A DNA stretch of 64,000 nt from Pelomonas aquatica (GCF_026712205.1 NZ_JAPPUW010000006.1:186001-250000), one strand, 5' to 3'; positions 17,194-24,966 are shown, counted from the first letter of the stretch. The notes: generated by a model not told the origin, from the sequence alone. Program-made: numbers and translations.

Positions 17194-18635
17194 TGCGAAA
17201 CCCTTGTAGACATTTCTATTGCGGTAGCTTCTTGTGCAATCGCTCGCTCCACAATGGCAAGCTTTGCTTGCAAAACTTCGCGCCGCATTTGATTAAGAGT
17301 CTTCGTTGCGCCGCTTCCGAATAGCATGAAATTGGCGTATGCCAGCTCTGCTTGAAATAGTTCCACATCATGCCGCGCGTAGCGCTCCGTAGACTTTATG
17401 TTCGCATGTCCCATTAGCTGCTTGACCAAACCGATGGGTAAGCCGTAGGAGCCGTCAGACCGAGGAAAATAGTTCAAAAGGTACGTGCCATACATGTGGC
17501 GCAGAGAATGTGCGCCAAAGTCTTCGTTCAACTGCGTAATGGGCCTTACAGTCGCAACAGCAGAACCGAATATTCCGTTTCTGGAACTGGCTGCGCTCAG
17601 GAAGTAAGGGCGGCCTTCCATCCCGCTTCGTCGATGCTGGAATACGAACTGATGCAGGCCGTGCGGGAAGTACTCATTCTTCAGGTAGTTTTCCAACGCC
17701 TCGAAGAACATTGATGCGAACGGTTCGATAAGCAGGGTTGCTTGACTGGTTCGTCCCTTCCAAACCAGTTTGTCGCGTTCTTTCGGGGTAAGGTAGAGAT
17801 AGCTTGCGTCGTTTGCTCGATGAGCAGGGTCTACTAGCTTCACTGTCGCCTGCTGCATGCTGATGTCTGGCCATAGCAGCTGCAGAGCCTCACTTATTCG
17901 GCACCCTGATGCCGCGCAGAAGCTGTATAGCGCCTTGTCCCGCCATGACGGCATGGCATTGATCAGTGCGGCTACAGCGTCGAATGGAAAGGCGCGTTTA
18001 CTATCGTACGGGGCGGCGCCTCCGACGCTAGGTAACGAGGCCTCATCAATCAGTTTCGGCCCACCCGAGACGATGCCGGCAAACATGGAAGCGGCAACCA
18101 TTGCGGCTGCCTGATGTGCTTGGAGCTGACGCGCAGTCGAGCTTGGTAGGAGCGGAAATGGGTCGACGGTCGCCTCTACCAGCCTATGTCGAACAAGTTC
18201 CTCAAGCTGCTTGCGCAGGGTTTCTGACAGCTTTAGGAATCGTCGTATCGGGGCATGCATCGAGTCGCAACTTGCCTTGGACACCATCGGCGACGGCAAA
18301 GTACTATTCACTTTGCGGGCGAGTTCGTTACCCGACATGCCACCGAAAACTAAGTACTCGCGATACGCTTCTAGTACCTCTACGAGTTCTTCTCGTGTCA
18401 ACGTTGCTCGAGCATCTGCTAGCTTCGCCGCCGCTTCAAAGAGGTAGTCAAAGAACTTCGCGAGGTTGCGGCAGTAGGCTGAGCGAGTGTTGATAGGCCG
18501 GCCGCTTTGCGACTTGGCAAAGGCATCGAATGCGGCAATGCGGCGTCCGTCCGGGCCCAGCAGACCGAAAGACTTCTTGCCGTCTACCTCAACGTCGATG
18601 AGTGTTACGTTCTTCAACTGCACCTCAATGTGCAA
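17190..18635 (-). CDS. TnpA-like tyrosine recombinase
   Basis: This 481-residue site-specific recombinase has the full catalytic set: R in SGCRISEALQLLWPD (near residue 243), HSLRH (near 375), GH in LMGHANIKS, and the nucleophile Y in STERYARHD (near 416). The start is uncertain. The longest frame uses TTG at 18635 without a clear ribosome-binding site, and this codon lies within one of two 12-bp direct repeats. It leads a five-gene overlapping operon and sits about 100 bp from an intact tRNA-Arg, as expected for an integrase near its attachment site. Base composition is AT-rich like the TnpB-like gene. Confidence 0.86.
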   Translation of the reverse strand: MHIEVQLKNVTLIDVEVDGKKSFGLLGPDGRRIAAFDAFAKSQSGRPINTRSAYCRNLAKFFDYLFEAAAKLADARATLTREELVEVLEAYREYLVFGGMSGNELARKVNSTLPSPMVSKASCDSMHAPIRRFLKLSETLRKQLEELVRHRLVEATVDPFPLLPSSTARQLQAHQAAAMVAASMFAGIVSGGPKLIDEASLPSVGGAAPYDSKRAFPFDAVAALINAMPSWRDKALYSFCAASGCRISEALQLLWPDISMQQATVKLVDPAHRANDASYLYLTPKERDKLVWKGRTSQATLLIEPFASMFFEALENYLKNEYFPHGLHQFVFQHRRSGMEGRPYFLSAASSRNGIFGSAVATVRPITQLNEDFGAHSLRHMYGTYLLNYFPRSDGSYGLPIGLVKQLMGHANIKSTERYARHDVELFQAELAYANFMLFGSGATKTLNQMRREVLQAKLAIVERAIAQEATAIEMSTRVSQ

Positions 18636-18701
18636 CTGAAGATCAGTCTACATCCGACCCCAATAGCATGCAACGATGTTGCGTATTGGGCATCGCCACA
18701 C

Positions 18702-18718
18702 GTCCTCCGATGGAGGAC
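18702..18718 (-). terminator. short hairpin 3' of tRNA-Arg
   Basis: A perfect 7-bp stem with a 3-base loop (GTCCTCC, GAT, GGAGGAC) lies 20 bp past the 3' end of the tRNA-Arg on its strand. There is no clear run of U after it, so terminator function is weakly supported. Confidence 0.35.
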
Positions 18719-18738
18719 TCTGAGTGCATGCAGATGCT

Positions 18739-18815
18739 TGGTGCGGCGGACAGGAATCGAACCCGTAACCCCCAGCTTAGAAGGCTGGTGCTCTATCCGG
18801 TTGAGCTACCGCCGC
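18739..18815 (-). tRNA. tRNA-Arg (anticodon TCT), intact
   Basis: The minus strand folds as a complete tRNA with encoded CCA. The acceptor GCGGCGG pairs with CCGCCGC, the D arm contains AGCTCAACCGGATAGAGC, the anticodon loop is CTTCTAA (TCT, reading AGA), and the T loop contains GGGTTCGAATCC. It lies between the TnpA-like recombinase and a truncated tRNA-Arg with the same anticodon but a different body and acceptor sequence. Confidence 0.93.
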
Positions 18816-18865
18816 ACGGTGAAAAGCGAGTCATCCTAATGTGCAACTGGGAAGACCGTCAATAA

Positions 18866-18920
18866 GAACCCCCGACCTGCTGCTTAGAAGGCAGCTGCTC
18901 TATCCAGTTGAGCTACGGGC
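18866..18920 (-). pseudogene. truncated tRNA-Arg (anticodon TCT), candidate insertion site
   Basis: Read on the minus strand from 18920, this begins as a normal tRNA: acceptor strand GCCCG..., D arm AGCTCAACTGGATAGAGC, anticodon arm with CTTCTAA (TCT). It runs to the first bases of the T loop (GGGGGTTC) and then loses all match at 18865. The T-loop end, the T-stem 3' strand and the acceptor 3' strand are missing, so it cannot form a functional tRNA. The break in the T loop is a typical place for tRNA-targeted recombination and marks the right end of the left element. Confidence 0.8.
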
Positions 18921-18938
18921 AGACAGAACGCGTGATTA

Positions 18939-20918
18939 TCAGATCAGCACGTTGATGATCGCGTTGCCGATGCCCATCAGCGCGGCGCCGGAGATCAGGC
19001 CGGCGCAGATCGGCTCCAGACCCTCGACCCAGACACGGTGGCCGAAGCTGCCCTTGCGCTTGCCATGCTTGCGGCCCATGGCCCAGAAGATCAGCGCACC
19101 GACGAACATGCCCAGCACGGCCTCGGGGGGCAGGACCACGCCCAGGCCGGTCGCGACGGCCGACAGCTGGAAGCGGCCCTTGCTCTTGATGCGCGCCACC
19201 TCCATCGCGACGGCCGTGACGGCGGCGACGGCCATCGACACGAGCACCGAGGCCGGCAGGCTCTTCAGGCCCTTGGCGATGATGTCGGCGACGCCCTTCC
19301 ACTGCAGCGCGGCCGGGAAGCCGAACTGGTCGGACACGATGCCGGCCGTGCTGCGCACGCCCGACGCGTCGGGGTGCAGGAAGAGCAGGAAGAACAGCGG
19401 CACGCAGACCAGCACGCCGGCGATGTTGCCGATGACGTGGCCGATGGCCTGATGGCGCGGCTTGCCGCCCAGCATGTAGCCGGGCTTGATGTCGGACAGC
19501 AGGTTGGCGGCGTTGGAGGCGATCTCGGCCGTCATGCCGGCCGGCAGCAGGTTGGCCGCCGGGTTGCTGCGGTCCAGCGCGCCCATCGTGAACTGGGTGA
19601 TCTTGGACAGCGCGCCGGTGGGCGTCCATGAGGTCAGCGCCATCGAGTTCGTGCAGATGACGCTGAGCACGCAGATCAGCGGCAGCGCGATGACGGCCAT
19701 CCACATCGGCACGCCGAAGAACAGATGGGTCACGTAGGCGCCGAGCAGGCCCATGACGGGCACGCCGACGTAGGAGACCCACAGCGGCACCTCGATGTCC
19801 TTCAGCAGGTCGGCGCCGGAGTCGGCGGCCTGGCTGCTGCGCTTGAAGGCGCTCTTGAAGATCTCCGGCTTGGCCAGCAGCGACACCAGCGCGCCGACGA
19901 CCATCATCGTCACGCCCCACCACAGCGACCACTGGTTGACGATCTCGACGCGGCTCAGCGGCACCGGCAATCCGTTCACGCCGATGCGCGGCGTGATGTC
20001 GCCCATCTGGATCATCAGCGGCGCCAGGATGACGAAGTTGATGAAGGCGCCCAGGAAGCAGCTCGCCGCGATGGCCATGCCCATCAGGCCGCCCACGCCG
20101 ATGACGGCCACGTCCAGCGTCAGGCGCAGGCCCAGCGTGCGGAAGTCGGCGCCGAGGATGTTCGGGATGAAGCCCTGCACCTTGGTGGCCCAGGCGTAGT
20201 AGTAGTCGTCCAGCCGCTCGTGCAGATGCCAGGGCTCGCCGAGACCGGCCCACTTGTCCAGCATCAGCAGCTTGAACTGCACCAGCTTCATCCAGCCGTC
20301 GCTGACGATGGCCTGGTAGAGGGCCGCGCCGCCGCTGACCCAGCCGAGCAGCTTGGCCTTGAAGATGCCTTCGTCGCCATGGCCGTCGTAGAGCGAATCC
20401 AGCACGACGCCGCAGGCCCGGCCTTCGGGGAAGGGCGCCTGGTCCTCGTTGATGAAGCGGCGCTTCATCGGGAAGGCGATCAGCACGCCGGTCACGGAGA
20501 TGACCAGCATCCAGATCATCATCTGCCACCACGGCGGGATGACGCCCGAGACCAGCATATAGGCCGGCAGGCTGGAGATCAGCGCCGTCGTCACATAGCC
20601 CGAGGCGGTTGCGATCGACTGGGTGCAGTTGTTCTCGAGGATGGTGTAGTCGCTGGCCCAGCCCGCGGCATGCAGCGCGCGGAACAGCGCGAAGGCCAGC
20701 AGCACCGAGGTCAGGCCGACGCCGAGGGACAGGCCGGTCTTGGCACCGATGTACAGGCCCGTGGCCGACAGCACGCCGCCGAGCAGGAAGCCGGTCAGGC
20801 CCGAGCGCAGCGTCAGCTGGGCCATGTCGCCGCGGAAGACGTTCTTGAACCACCACTCGTCCTTTTGGGCGCGGGTCCAGGTGGCGATCTGCTCGTCGGT
20901 CAGGTGTTGGAGTGCCAT
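18939..20918 (-). CDS. OPT-family oligopeptide transporter
   Basis: This 659-residue polytopic inner-membrane protein of the oligopeptide transporter superfamily has about 14-16 predicted hydrophobic segments. Family-like phrases include GLYIGAKTGLSLGVGLTSVLLAFA near the N-terminus, and NNCTQSIATASGYV. Proteobacterial OPT proteins are thought to carry small peptides or metal chelates; the substrate here is unknown. The gene stands alone, with tRNA fragments on both sides, and has the high-GC, chromosome-like composition expected of core DNA. It is the only apparent core gene in the window and serves as the anchor between the two islands. Confidence 0.9.
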   Translation of the reverse strand: MALQHLTDEQIATWTRAQKDEWWFKNVFRGDMAQLTLRSGLTGFLLGGVLSATGLYIGAKTGLSLGVGLTSVLLAFALFRALHAAGWASDYTILENNCTQSIATASGYVTTALISSLPAYMLVSGVIPPWWQMMIWMLVISVTGVLIAFPMKRRFINEDQAPFPEGRACGVVLDSLYDGHGDEGIFKAKLLGWVSGGAALYQAIVSDGWMKLVQFKLLMLDKWAGLGEPWHLHERLDDYYYAWATKVQGFIPNILGADFRTLGLRLTLDVAVIGVGGLMGMAIAASCFLGAFINFVILAPLMIQMGDITPRIGVNGLPVPLSRVEIVNQWSLWWGVTMMVVGALVSLLAKPEIFKSAFKRSSQAADSGADLLKDIEVPLWVSYVGVPVMGLLGAYVTHLFFGVPMWMAVIALPLICVLSVICTNSMALTSWTPTGALSKITQFTMGALDRSNPAANLLPAGMTAEIASNAANLLSDIKPGYMLGGKPRHQAIGHVIGNIAGVLVCVPLFFLLFLHPDASGVRSTAGIVSDQFGFPAALQWKGVADIIAKGLKSLPASVLVSMAVAAVTAVAMEVARIKSKGRFQLSAVATGLGVVLPPEAVLGMFVGALIFWAMGRKHGKRKGSFGHRVWVEGLEPICAGLISGAALMGIGNAIINVLI

Positions 20919-21040
20919 GGGTCTCGGGCGCGGCTTGTGGCCGTGCCGGGGGTTTGCAGCAAAGGCCGGGATTGTCCTGGCCGACCGCTCGGTCGGACTT
21001 AGGGATGCCCCAGGGTCTCGGCCCCTGGATGCGGGGCCTC
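20919..21040. other. intergenic region upstream of the OPT gene
   Basis: This holds the presumed OPT promoter region on the minus strand and no gene. Short inverted segments such as CCAGGGTCTCGGCCCCTGG are present, but no -35/-10 pair could be assigned. Confidence 0.4.
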
Positions 21041-21081
21041 ACAAAAGCAAACCCGCCGTGACGCAAGGCCAGCGGCGGGTT
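21041..21081 (-). terminator. intrinsic terminator of the tRNA-Pro gene
   Basis: On the minus strand, AACCCGCC and GGCGGGTT form an 8-bp stem around a 16-base loop, followed by TGCTTTTG. It lies 11 bp beyond the tRNA-Pro 3' end, where a tRNA terminator is expected. It remains on the chromosomal side of the insertion. Confidence 0.75.
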
Positions 21082-21092
21082 CCGAAGAGGTT

Positions 21093-21138
21093 TGGTCGGG
21101 GCGGCGGGATTCGAACTCGCGACCCTCTGCTCCCAAAT
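21093..21138 (-). other. attachment-site half: 3' part of tRNA-Pro (anticodon TGG)
   Basis: The minus strand from 21138 to 21093 reads TTTGGGAGCAGA, then the variable region, then GAGTTCGAATCC and the acceptor 3' strand GCCCCGACCA. This is the second half of tRNA-Pro(TGG), starting in the anticodon loop. The bases upstream (CTAA) do not continue the anticodon stem, so the 5' half is absent. This is the displaced 3' end left by integration of an element into tRNA-Pro. The intact gene should lie at the other end of the element, beyond the window. The adjacent integrase supports this. Confidence 0.85.
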
Positions 21139-21150
21139 TAGAACAGAACC

Positions 21151-21190
21151 GGATTCTACGGGATTTTGCGGGATTTCCCGGGATTCGCAA
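21151..21190 (+). repeat. four phased 10-bp repeats beside the integrase
   Basis: Four consecutive decamers each begin GGATT: GGATTCTACG, GGATTTTGCG, GGATTTCCCG, GGATTCGCAA. The exact 10-bp period places each copy on the same DNA face. Their position, 12 bp past the tRNA-Pro half and 150 bp before the integrase, suits integrase arm-binding sites or a regulator array. Confidence 0.65.
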
Positions 21191-21339
21191 TTTCATTTAT
21201 AAATCAATGACTTATGAGAACCAGCGTCCCACGCCATCCAACTTCGACCCGCTACAGCCCGACCTCCGGTTGTCCCCACGGTTGTCCCCAAATTCGCTAG
21301 GATTCGAACTTCCTACCTGGAGGTCTGAGGTAGCAAAAA

Positions 21340-23067
21340 ATGGCGACGCGTCATCCGAAAGGGTCTCGTTGGAGCGTAACGGAGCTGCGAAATCTGCCGC
21401 CCACGTGGGCCGGCGACCACGTCAGCGACGGCGATGGGCTGACCGGCGAGATCCGTGTCGGAGCGCGTGGCACCCTGGTCATCCGCTGGCGCTACGCGTA
21501 CAAGTCGGCGGGCAAGGTGAAGCGCATCGACTGCGGGTTCTGGCCCGAGACCGATCTGGCTGAGATCCGACGCACGCGGGACGAGGCCAGGCTCCTGCTG
21601 CGCGAAGGCATCGATCCGGCCGACCAGCGCCGCGCCAAGCGCATCGCCGCCCAGCAAGAAGTGAAGGTTGCGCTCGCGGCCGAGGCCCTGCGGCAGGCCG
21701 ACGCGAAGACCAACAACGATTTGATCGACGCCTGGCTCCTGGACGGCGTGAAGCGCAGCGACGGCAACCATGGCCTGCGCCTGCAGCTGGACAAGAACGT
21801 GCGGCCGTACATCGGACGGAAGCTGGTCAGCGAGACCACGGAGCACGACATCCGCGCGCTGCTGAGGGTCATCGTGGCGCGTGGCGCGAATCGGTTGGCC
21901 GTGGCGGTTCGGAACGATCTGGCGCAGATGTACCACTGGGCCGAAAAGCGCCAGCCCTGGCGCCGGCTCCTGGCCGAAGGCAACCCGATCGACGTCGTGG
22001 ACATCAAGACCGTCGTCGATGCAGGCTATGACATCGACTATGCGCGGGAGCGGGTGCTGTCGCCTGCCGAGCTGATCGAGCTGCGGGACATCTTCGCCGC
22101 GATGGACAGCGAAGCATCGGCCATGAGCCGCAAGGACCTCTACGATCTGGTCTGGAGCGAGCCAATCATGCGACTCGCCCAGAAGCTCGGCATCAGCGAC
22201 AGCGGCCTGTCAAAGGCCTGCGGCCGGCGGAACATTCCGACGCCGCCGCGCGGCTTCTGGCAACGTCACGCCGAGGGCATGCCCGTCGAGCGAGCGCCGC
22301 TGCCTGATCCCGACTGGAATCCGTGGGTGGATCTCGTGCGCGCCCAGCGCGGGCTCGCGAAGAAGTACCAGTGCGCCGTTTGGCTCTGCCTGCTGACCAC
22401 CTGCCGTATCGGCGAGCTCCTCCTGGCCGAGAAGAAGCACATCGACCTGGAAACTGGCGAGTGGTTCATTCCGAAGGAGAACAGCAAGGCCACGCGCGGC
22501 AAGCGGCGCGACTTCATGGTGTTTCTGAGCCCGCAGGCGATCGGGCACTTCGAGAGCCTGTTCGAGATGGCAGGTGAGTCGCGATGGGTCTTCCCCTCCC
22601 CCGACAAGGACGACGCCCCGATCTACGACCAGTCCGTCACTATGCAGGTCGGCGACCGGCAGCTCATGTTCAAAAAGCTGACTGCCAAGTCCAAGAACCG
22701 CGTGCAGGACAACAGCCTCGTGCTCGCCGGCGGTGACAACGGCGAGTGGACACCTCACGACATGCGACGCACCAGCGCGACCACGATGCAGCGTCTCGGC
22801 ATTCCCAACGACTTGATCGACAGATGCCAGAACCACGTTCTCGGCGGACCAGCGGTCAGACGCCACTACCTGCTTTACGACTTCGCGGACGAGAAGCGCG
22901 CCGCGTGGAAGAAGCTTGGCGAGCACGTCCAGTCGATGCTTCAGTCTGGTGGCAAAGTTCGCCCTCGCCGACCTGCAGCCGCCTTAACCCAAATGACGGT
23001 CAGCCAAGAGCCAACGACGCGCCAAGCTACGCCGTCCGCTGCAGGGGAAATCAGGCCGCAGCCTTGA
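21340..23067 (+). CDS. P4-type tyrosine integrase with inserted helical module
   Basis: This 575-residue integrase has a DUF4102-like N-terminal arm-binding domain (GDHVSDGDGLTGEIRVGARGT) and a SAM-like core-binding domain. The catalytic domain has R in TTCRIGELLLAEKKHIDL (near residue 355), HDMRRTSATTM (near 473), H in NHVLGG and Y in RRHYLLYDF (near 510). Between core-binding and catalytic domains (residues 261-311) sits an extra segment (SRKDLYDLVWSEPIMRLAQ, then GISDSGLSKACGRRNIPTPP and RGFW) that looks like a helix-turn-helix module. P4-type integrases are usually near 400-430 residues, so the insert and a longer tail explain the length. The ATG at 21340 has GAGG upstream. Confidence 0.9.
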   Translation: MATRHPKGSRWSVTELRNLPPTWAGDHVSDGDGLTGEIRVGARGTLVIRWRYAYKSAGKVKRIDCGFWPETDLAEIRRTRDEARLLLREGIDPADQRRAKRIAAQQEVKVALAAEALRQADAKTNNDLIDAWLLDGVKRSDGNHGLRLQLDKNVRPYIGRKLVSETTEHDIRALLRVIVARGANRLAVAVRNDLAQMYHWAEKRQPWRRLLAEGNPIDVVDIKTVVDAGYDIDYARERVLSPAELIELRDIFAAMDSEASAMSRKDLYDLVWSEPIMRLAQKLGISDSGLSKACGRRNIPTPPRGFWQRHAEGMPVERAPLPDPDWNPWVDLVRAQRGLAKKYQCAVWLCLLTTCRIGELLLAEKKHIDLETGEWFIPKENSKATRGKRRDFMVFLSPQAIGHFESLFEMAGESRWVFPSPDKDDAPIYDQSVTMQVGDRQLMFKKLTAKSKNRVQDNSLVLAGGDNGEWTPHDMRRTSATTMQRLGIPNDLIDRCQNHVLGGPAVRRHYLLYDFADEKRAAWKKLGEHVQSMLQSGGKVRPRRPAAALTQMTVSQEPTTRQATPSAAGEIRPQP

Positions 23068-23290
23068 CGTGAAGGTGAGGGGGCGAAGCAGACGCGCTGC
23101 GCTCACGCGAAAACGTCCAGTTCGGGACCTGCCCCACCGCCGAAGCAACGTCTGCCTCATCGCCTTCGACCAACACGGTGCCGGGCATGCGCTCAAGCAC
23201 CCTGACCCGCTTCAGCGCGGACACGAGCGTGCGCTCCTCCTGGCTCGAAGGATCGCGAGTGCCTTGATAGAGAACGACGAACCGGTTCAT
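23051..23290 (-). CDS. small propeptide-like protein paired with the subtilase
   Basis: This 79-residue protein is MNRFVVLYQGTRDPSSQEER, then a helix (TLVSALKRVRVLERM), PGTVLVEGDEADVASAVGQV and a short C-terminal tail. The beta-alpha-beta-beta-alpha-beta pattern, hydrophobic spacing and length resemble the inhibitor I9 / subtilisin-propeptide fold. It starts 12 bp after the stop of the subtilase gene on the same strand. The subtilase has no obvious propeptide of its own in the usual place. I infer an intracellular inhibitor or folding partner. The end overlaps the integrase 3' end by 17 bp on opposite strands. Confidence 0.6.
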   Translation of the reverse strand: MNRFVVLYQGTRDPSSQEERTLVSALKRVRVLERMPGTVLVEGDEADVASAVGQVPNWTFSRERSASASPPHLHVKAAA

Positions 23291-23302
23291 GTTGCAAAGA
23301 TA

Positions 23303-24811
23303 CTACAGCAAAACCCCGGCGCCTTCAAACGTCGCACCGAAGCCCAACTTCGTGGCCTGCTGCAGCGCGAGCTTGACGATGGCGTCCGACCGCGCCTGAT
23401 CGCGCGGCATCTTGGAGAGGATCTTGGCATCCCTGCCCAGCTGTCGAGCCAGCGCACCCGTCATCGCCGGGGCCGCCATGGATGTTCCGTCCATGACCGC
23501 ATAGCCCTTGGGATAGGTCGAGACTACACCCACACCTGGCCCCGTCAGCTTGACCTCGCTGCCGACGTTGCTGAAGGCAGCAATGAAGTTCTTCATGTCA
23601 GTCCCGTAGGGCTTGGCGATCTCCAGGTCCTGCGCAGCCTTGCTCGGCCAGGTTCCCTTGCGACCGTACGCGCTGACAGCCAGCACCGGACTGTATCGAG
23701 CCGGATAGCTCACCCCACTGCGGTACTCGTTGCCGGCGGCGGCGATGCACACCACGCCCATCGCTCGCGCCCGGTTGATCTCCCGGAGCACCTCGGGCAT
23801 GTCGTCAGTACCGCCCAGCGAGAGGTTGATGAGATCGCAGCCATCGTCAACGGCTTGGCGGATGCCCTTGGCAATGTTGAACGACAGGGCGAGCTGTTGA
23901 TCCTTTCCGAACACGCGGTAGACGTGCAGGTCGACGCCAGGCGCAATGCCACGAACGCCCTGCCCCGGCTTGCCTCGTCCCGCGATGATCCCGGCGACAT
24001 GCGTGCCGTGCCCGATCTGGTCCGCGAACGATCTTTCGCCCTTGACCACGTTGACGCCGCGCGCGACCAGCAGATCCTTGTGGCGAGTGACCCCGGTGTC
24101 CACGACCGCGACCTTCACGCCCGCACCGTCGTCATCCTGTCCTTCCTGGCCCAGGACGCCTCTCAAGTCCTGCTTCGACAGGTCGATGGGCGCGCATGCG
24201 AGCGTGACCTTGCCTGCGGAAAGATCGAACTTCGTCAGGTAGGCCGGCCAATAACCCGACGGCACGAAAGCCTCGATCGACTCCAACTCGCGCGTTGCCA
24301 AGGGGAACACCAACTTCGCCACGCCCTTGGCGCCAGTCTGGCCGGTAGCGCCGATCCGGTTGGCCCGGTCGCTCAGACCGACGACATCGACGCCTGCCAG
24401 AGGCTTGCCGCTCAACGCATCCACCACGACAACCTCCAACGTCAGCTTGGCGCCCGACACCGAAAGGCCAGCCATCATTGCAAGCCGGAAGCGCTGCAGC
24501 CATAACGGCTCAAGTTCGACCACGGGCGCGAGACGCAGGCCAGGCTCGGCAGCCTGAAGCTTCACGCGCTCGTCGTCGGCCATCACGACCAGCGCTGTCT
24601 CGGCCGGAGCCACCTCGTCGAGGAGCCTGACGTTGAGCCCAGGATGCACCTTCGCGAGCGACACCGCGCCCGGCTGCTCATTGAAATGCCGGCTGGCAGC
24701 CCTCATGAACCGCTGGCTCGTGCCAGGCTTGTCCACGTTCCAGAGGTTCTCGTTGGGAAGGATCACAAAAAGTGATCCGCTATCGATCTTCTTCGTTTGG
24801 CTCCTAGACAT
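23303..24811 (-). CDS. cytosolic subtilisin-like serine protease (S8)
   Basis: This 502-residue S8 protease has the catalytic Asp in VAVVDTGVTRHKDL (near residue 233), His in GHGTHVAGIIAG (near 270), oxyanion Asn in AAAGNEY (near 360) and Ser in GTSMAAPAMTGAL (near 443). The first 200 residues hold a beta-rich domain (KLTLEVVVVDALSGKPLAGVDV) resembling a carboxypeptidase-regulatory-like fold. There is no signal peptide (MSRSQTKKIDSGSLFVIL), so it probably acts inside the cell. The next gene encodes a propeptide-like protein. A cytosolic protease with a dedicated small partner on an integrative element suggests a regulated or conflict-related role, which is inference. Confidence 0.88.
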   Translation of the reverse strand: MSRSQTKKIDSGSLFVILPNENLWNVDKPGTSQRFMRAASRHFNEQPGAVSLAKVHPGLNVRLLDEVAPAETALVVMADDERVKLQAAEPGLRLAPVVELEPLWLQRFRLAMMAGLSVSGAKLTLEVVVVDALSGKPLAGVDVVGLSDRANRIGATGQTGAKGVAKLVFPLATRELESIEAFVPSGYWPAYLTKFDLSAGKVTLACAPIDLSKQDLRGVLGQEGQDDDGAGVKVAVVDTGVTRHKDLLVARGVNVVKGERSFADQIGHGTHVAGIIAGRGKPGQGVRGIAPGVDLHVYRVFGKDQQLALSFNIAKGIRQAVDDGCDLINLSLGGTDDMPEVLREINRARAMGVVCIAAAGNEYRSGVSYPARYSPVLAVSAYGRKGTWPSKAAQDLEIAKPYGTDMKNFIAAFSNVGSEVKLTGPGVGVVSTYPKGYAVMDGTSMAAPAMTGALARQLGRDAKILSKMPRDQARSDAIVKLALQQATKLGFGATFEGAGVLL

Positions 24812-24966
24812 ACCCGTCTCCCGCGACGACTTCAGCTCAAATCCTCAATCGAGCCCGAACGCATCGCAACCATCCGCGCAGCGACAACTCCCTGGACAGC
24901 ACCGTAATCCATACACCACCAGATGCCGGCCGAATCGCCAGTTAGCAACGCCACAGATTCTCGAGC

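Larger units (their letters stand above)
18627..18849 (+). repeat. 12-bp direct repeats flanking tRNA-Arg at the element end
   Basis: The 12-mer AATGTGCAACTG occurs at 18627-18638 and again, same strand, at 18838-18849. The pair brackets the intact tRNA-Arg and its 3' hairpin. The left copy overlaps the presumed start codon of the TnpA-like recombinase; the right copy lies 16 bp from the truncated tRNA-Arg. They are candidates for recombinase accessory binding sites or for traces of tRNA capture. Confidence 0.5.
1..18865. mobile_element. metal-resistance island with Tn554-like recombinase module (left end outside window)
   Basis: The right border is the break in the tRNA-Arg T loop at 18865/18866. 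The five-gene recombinase module lies next to it and metal-efflux cargo extends to the window edge. The left border is not visible, and the czc genes may belong to an older layer into which the module inserted. Extent is therefore provisional. Confidence 0.5.

Noticed and set aside
18913-21066. 717-residue minus-strand ORF over the OPT gene
   Set aside because: Arg/Pro/Ala-rich sequence in a second frame of a very GC-rich gene; the 659-residue frame is a recognisable transporter.
21151-21190. Four GGATT decamers considered as a CRISPR remnant
   Set aside because: Period is 10 bp with no spacers and no cas genes; helical phasing fits protein-binding sites better.
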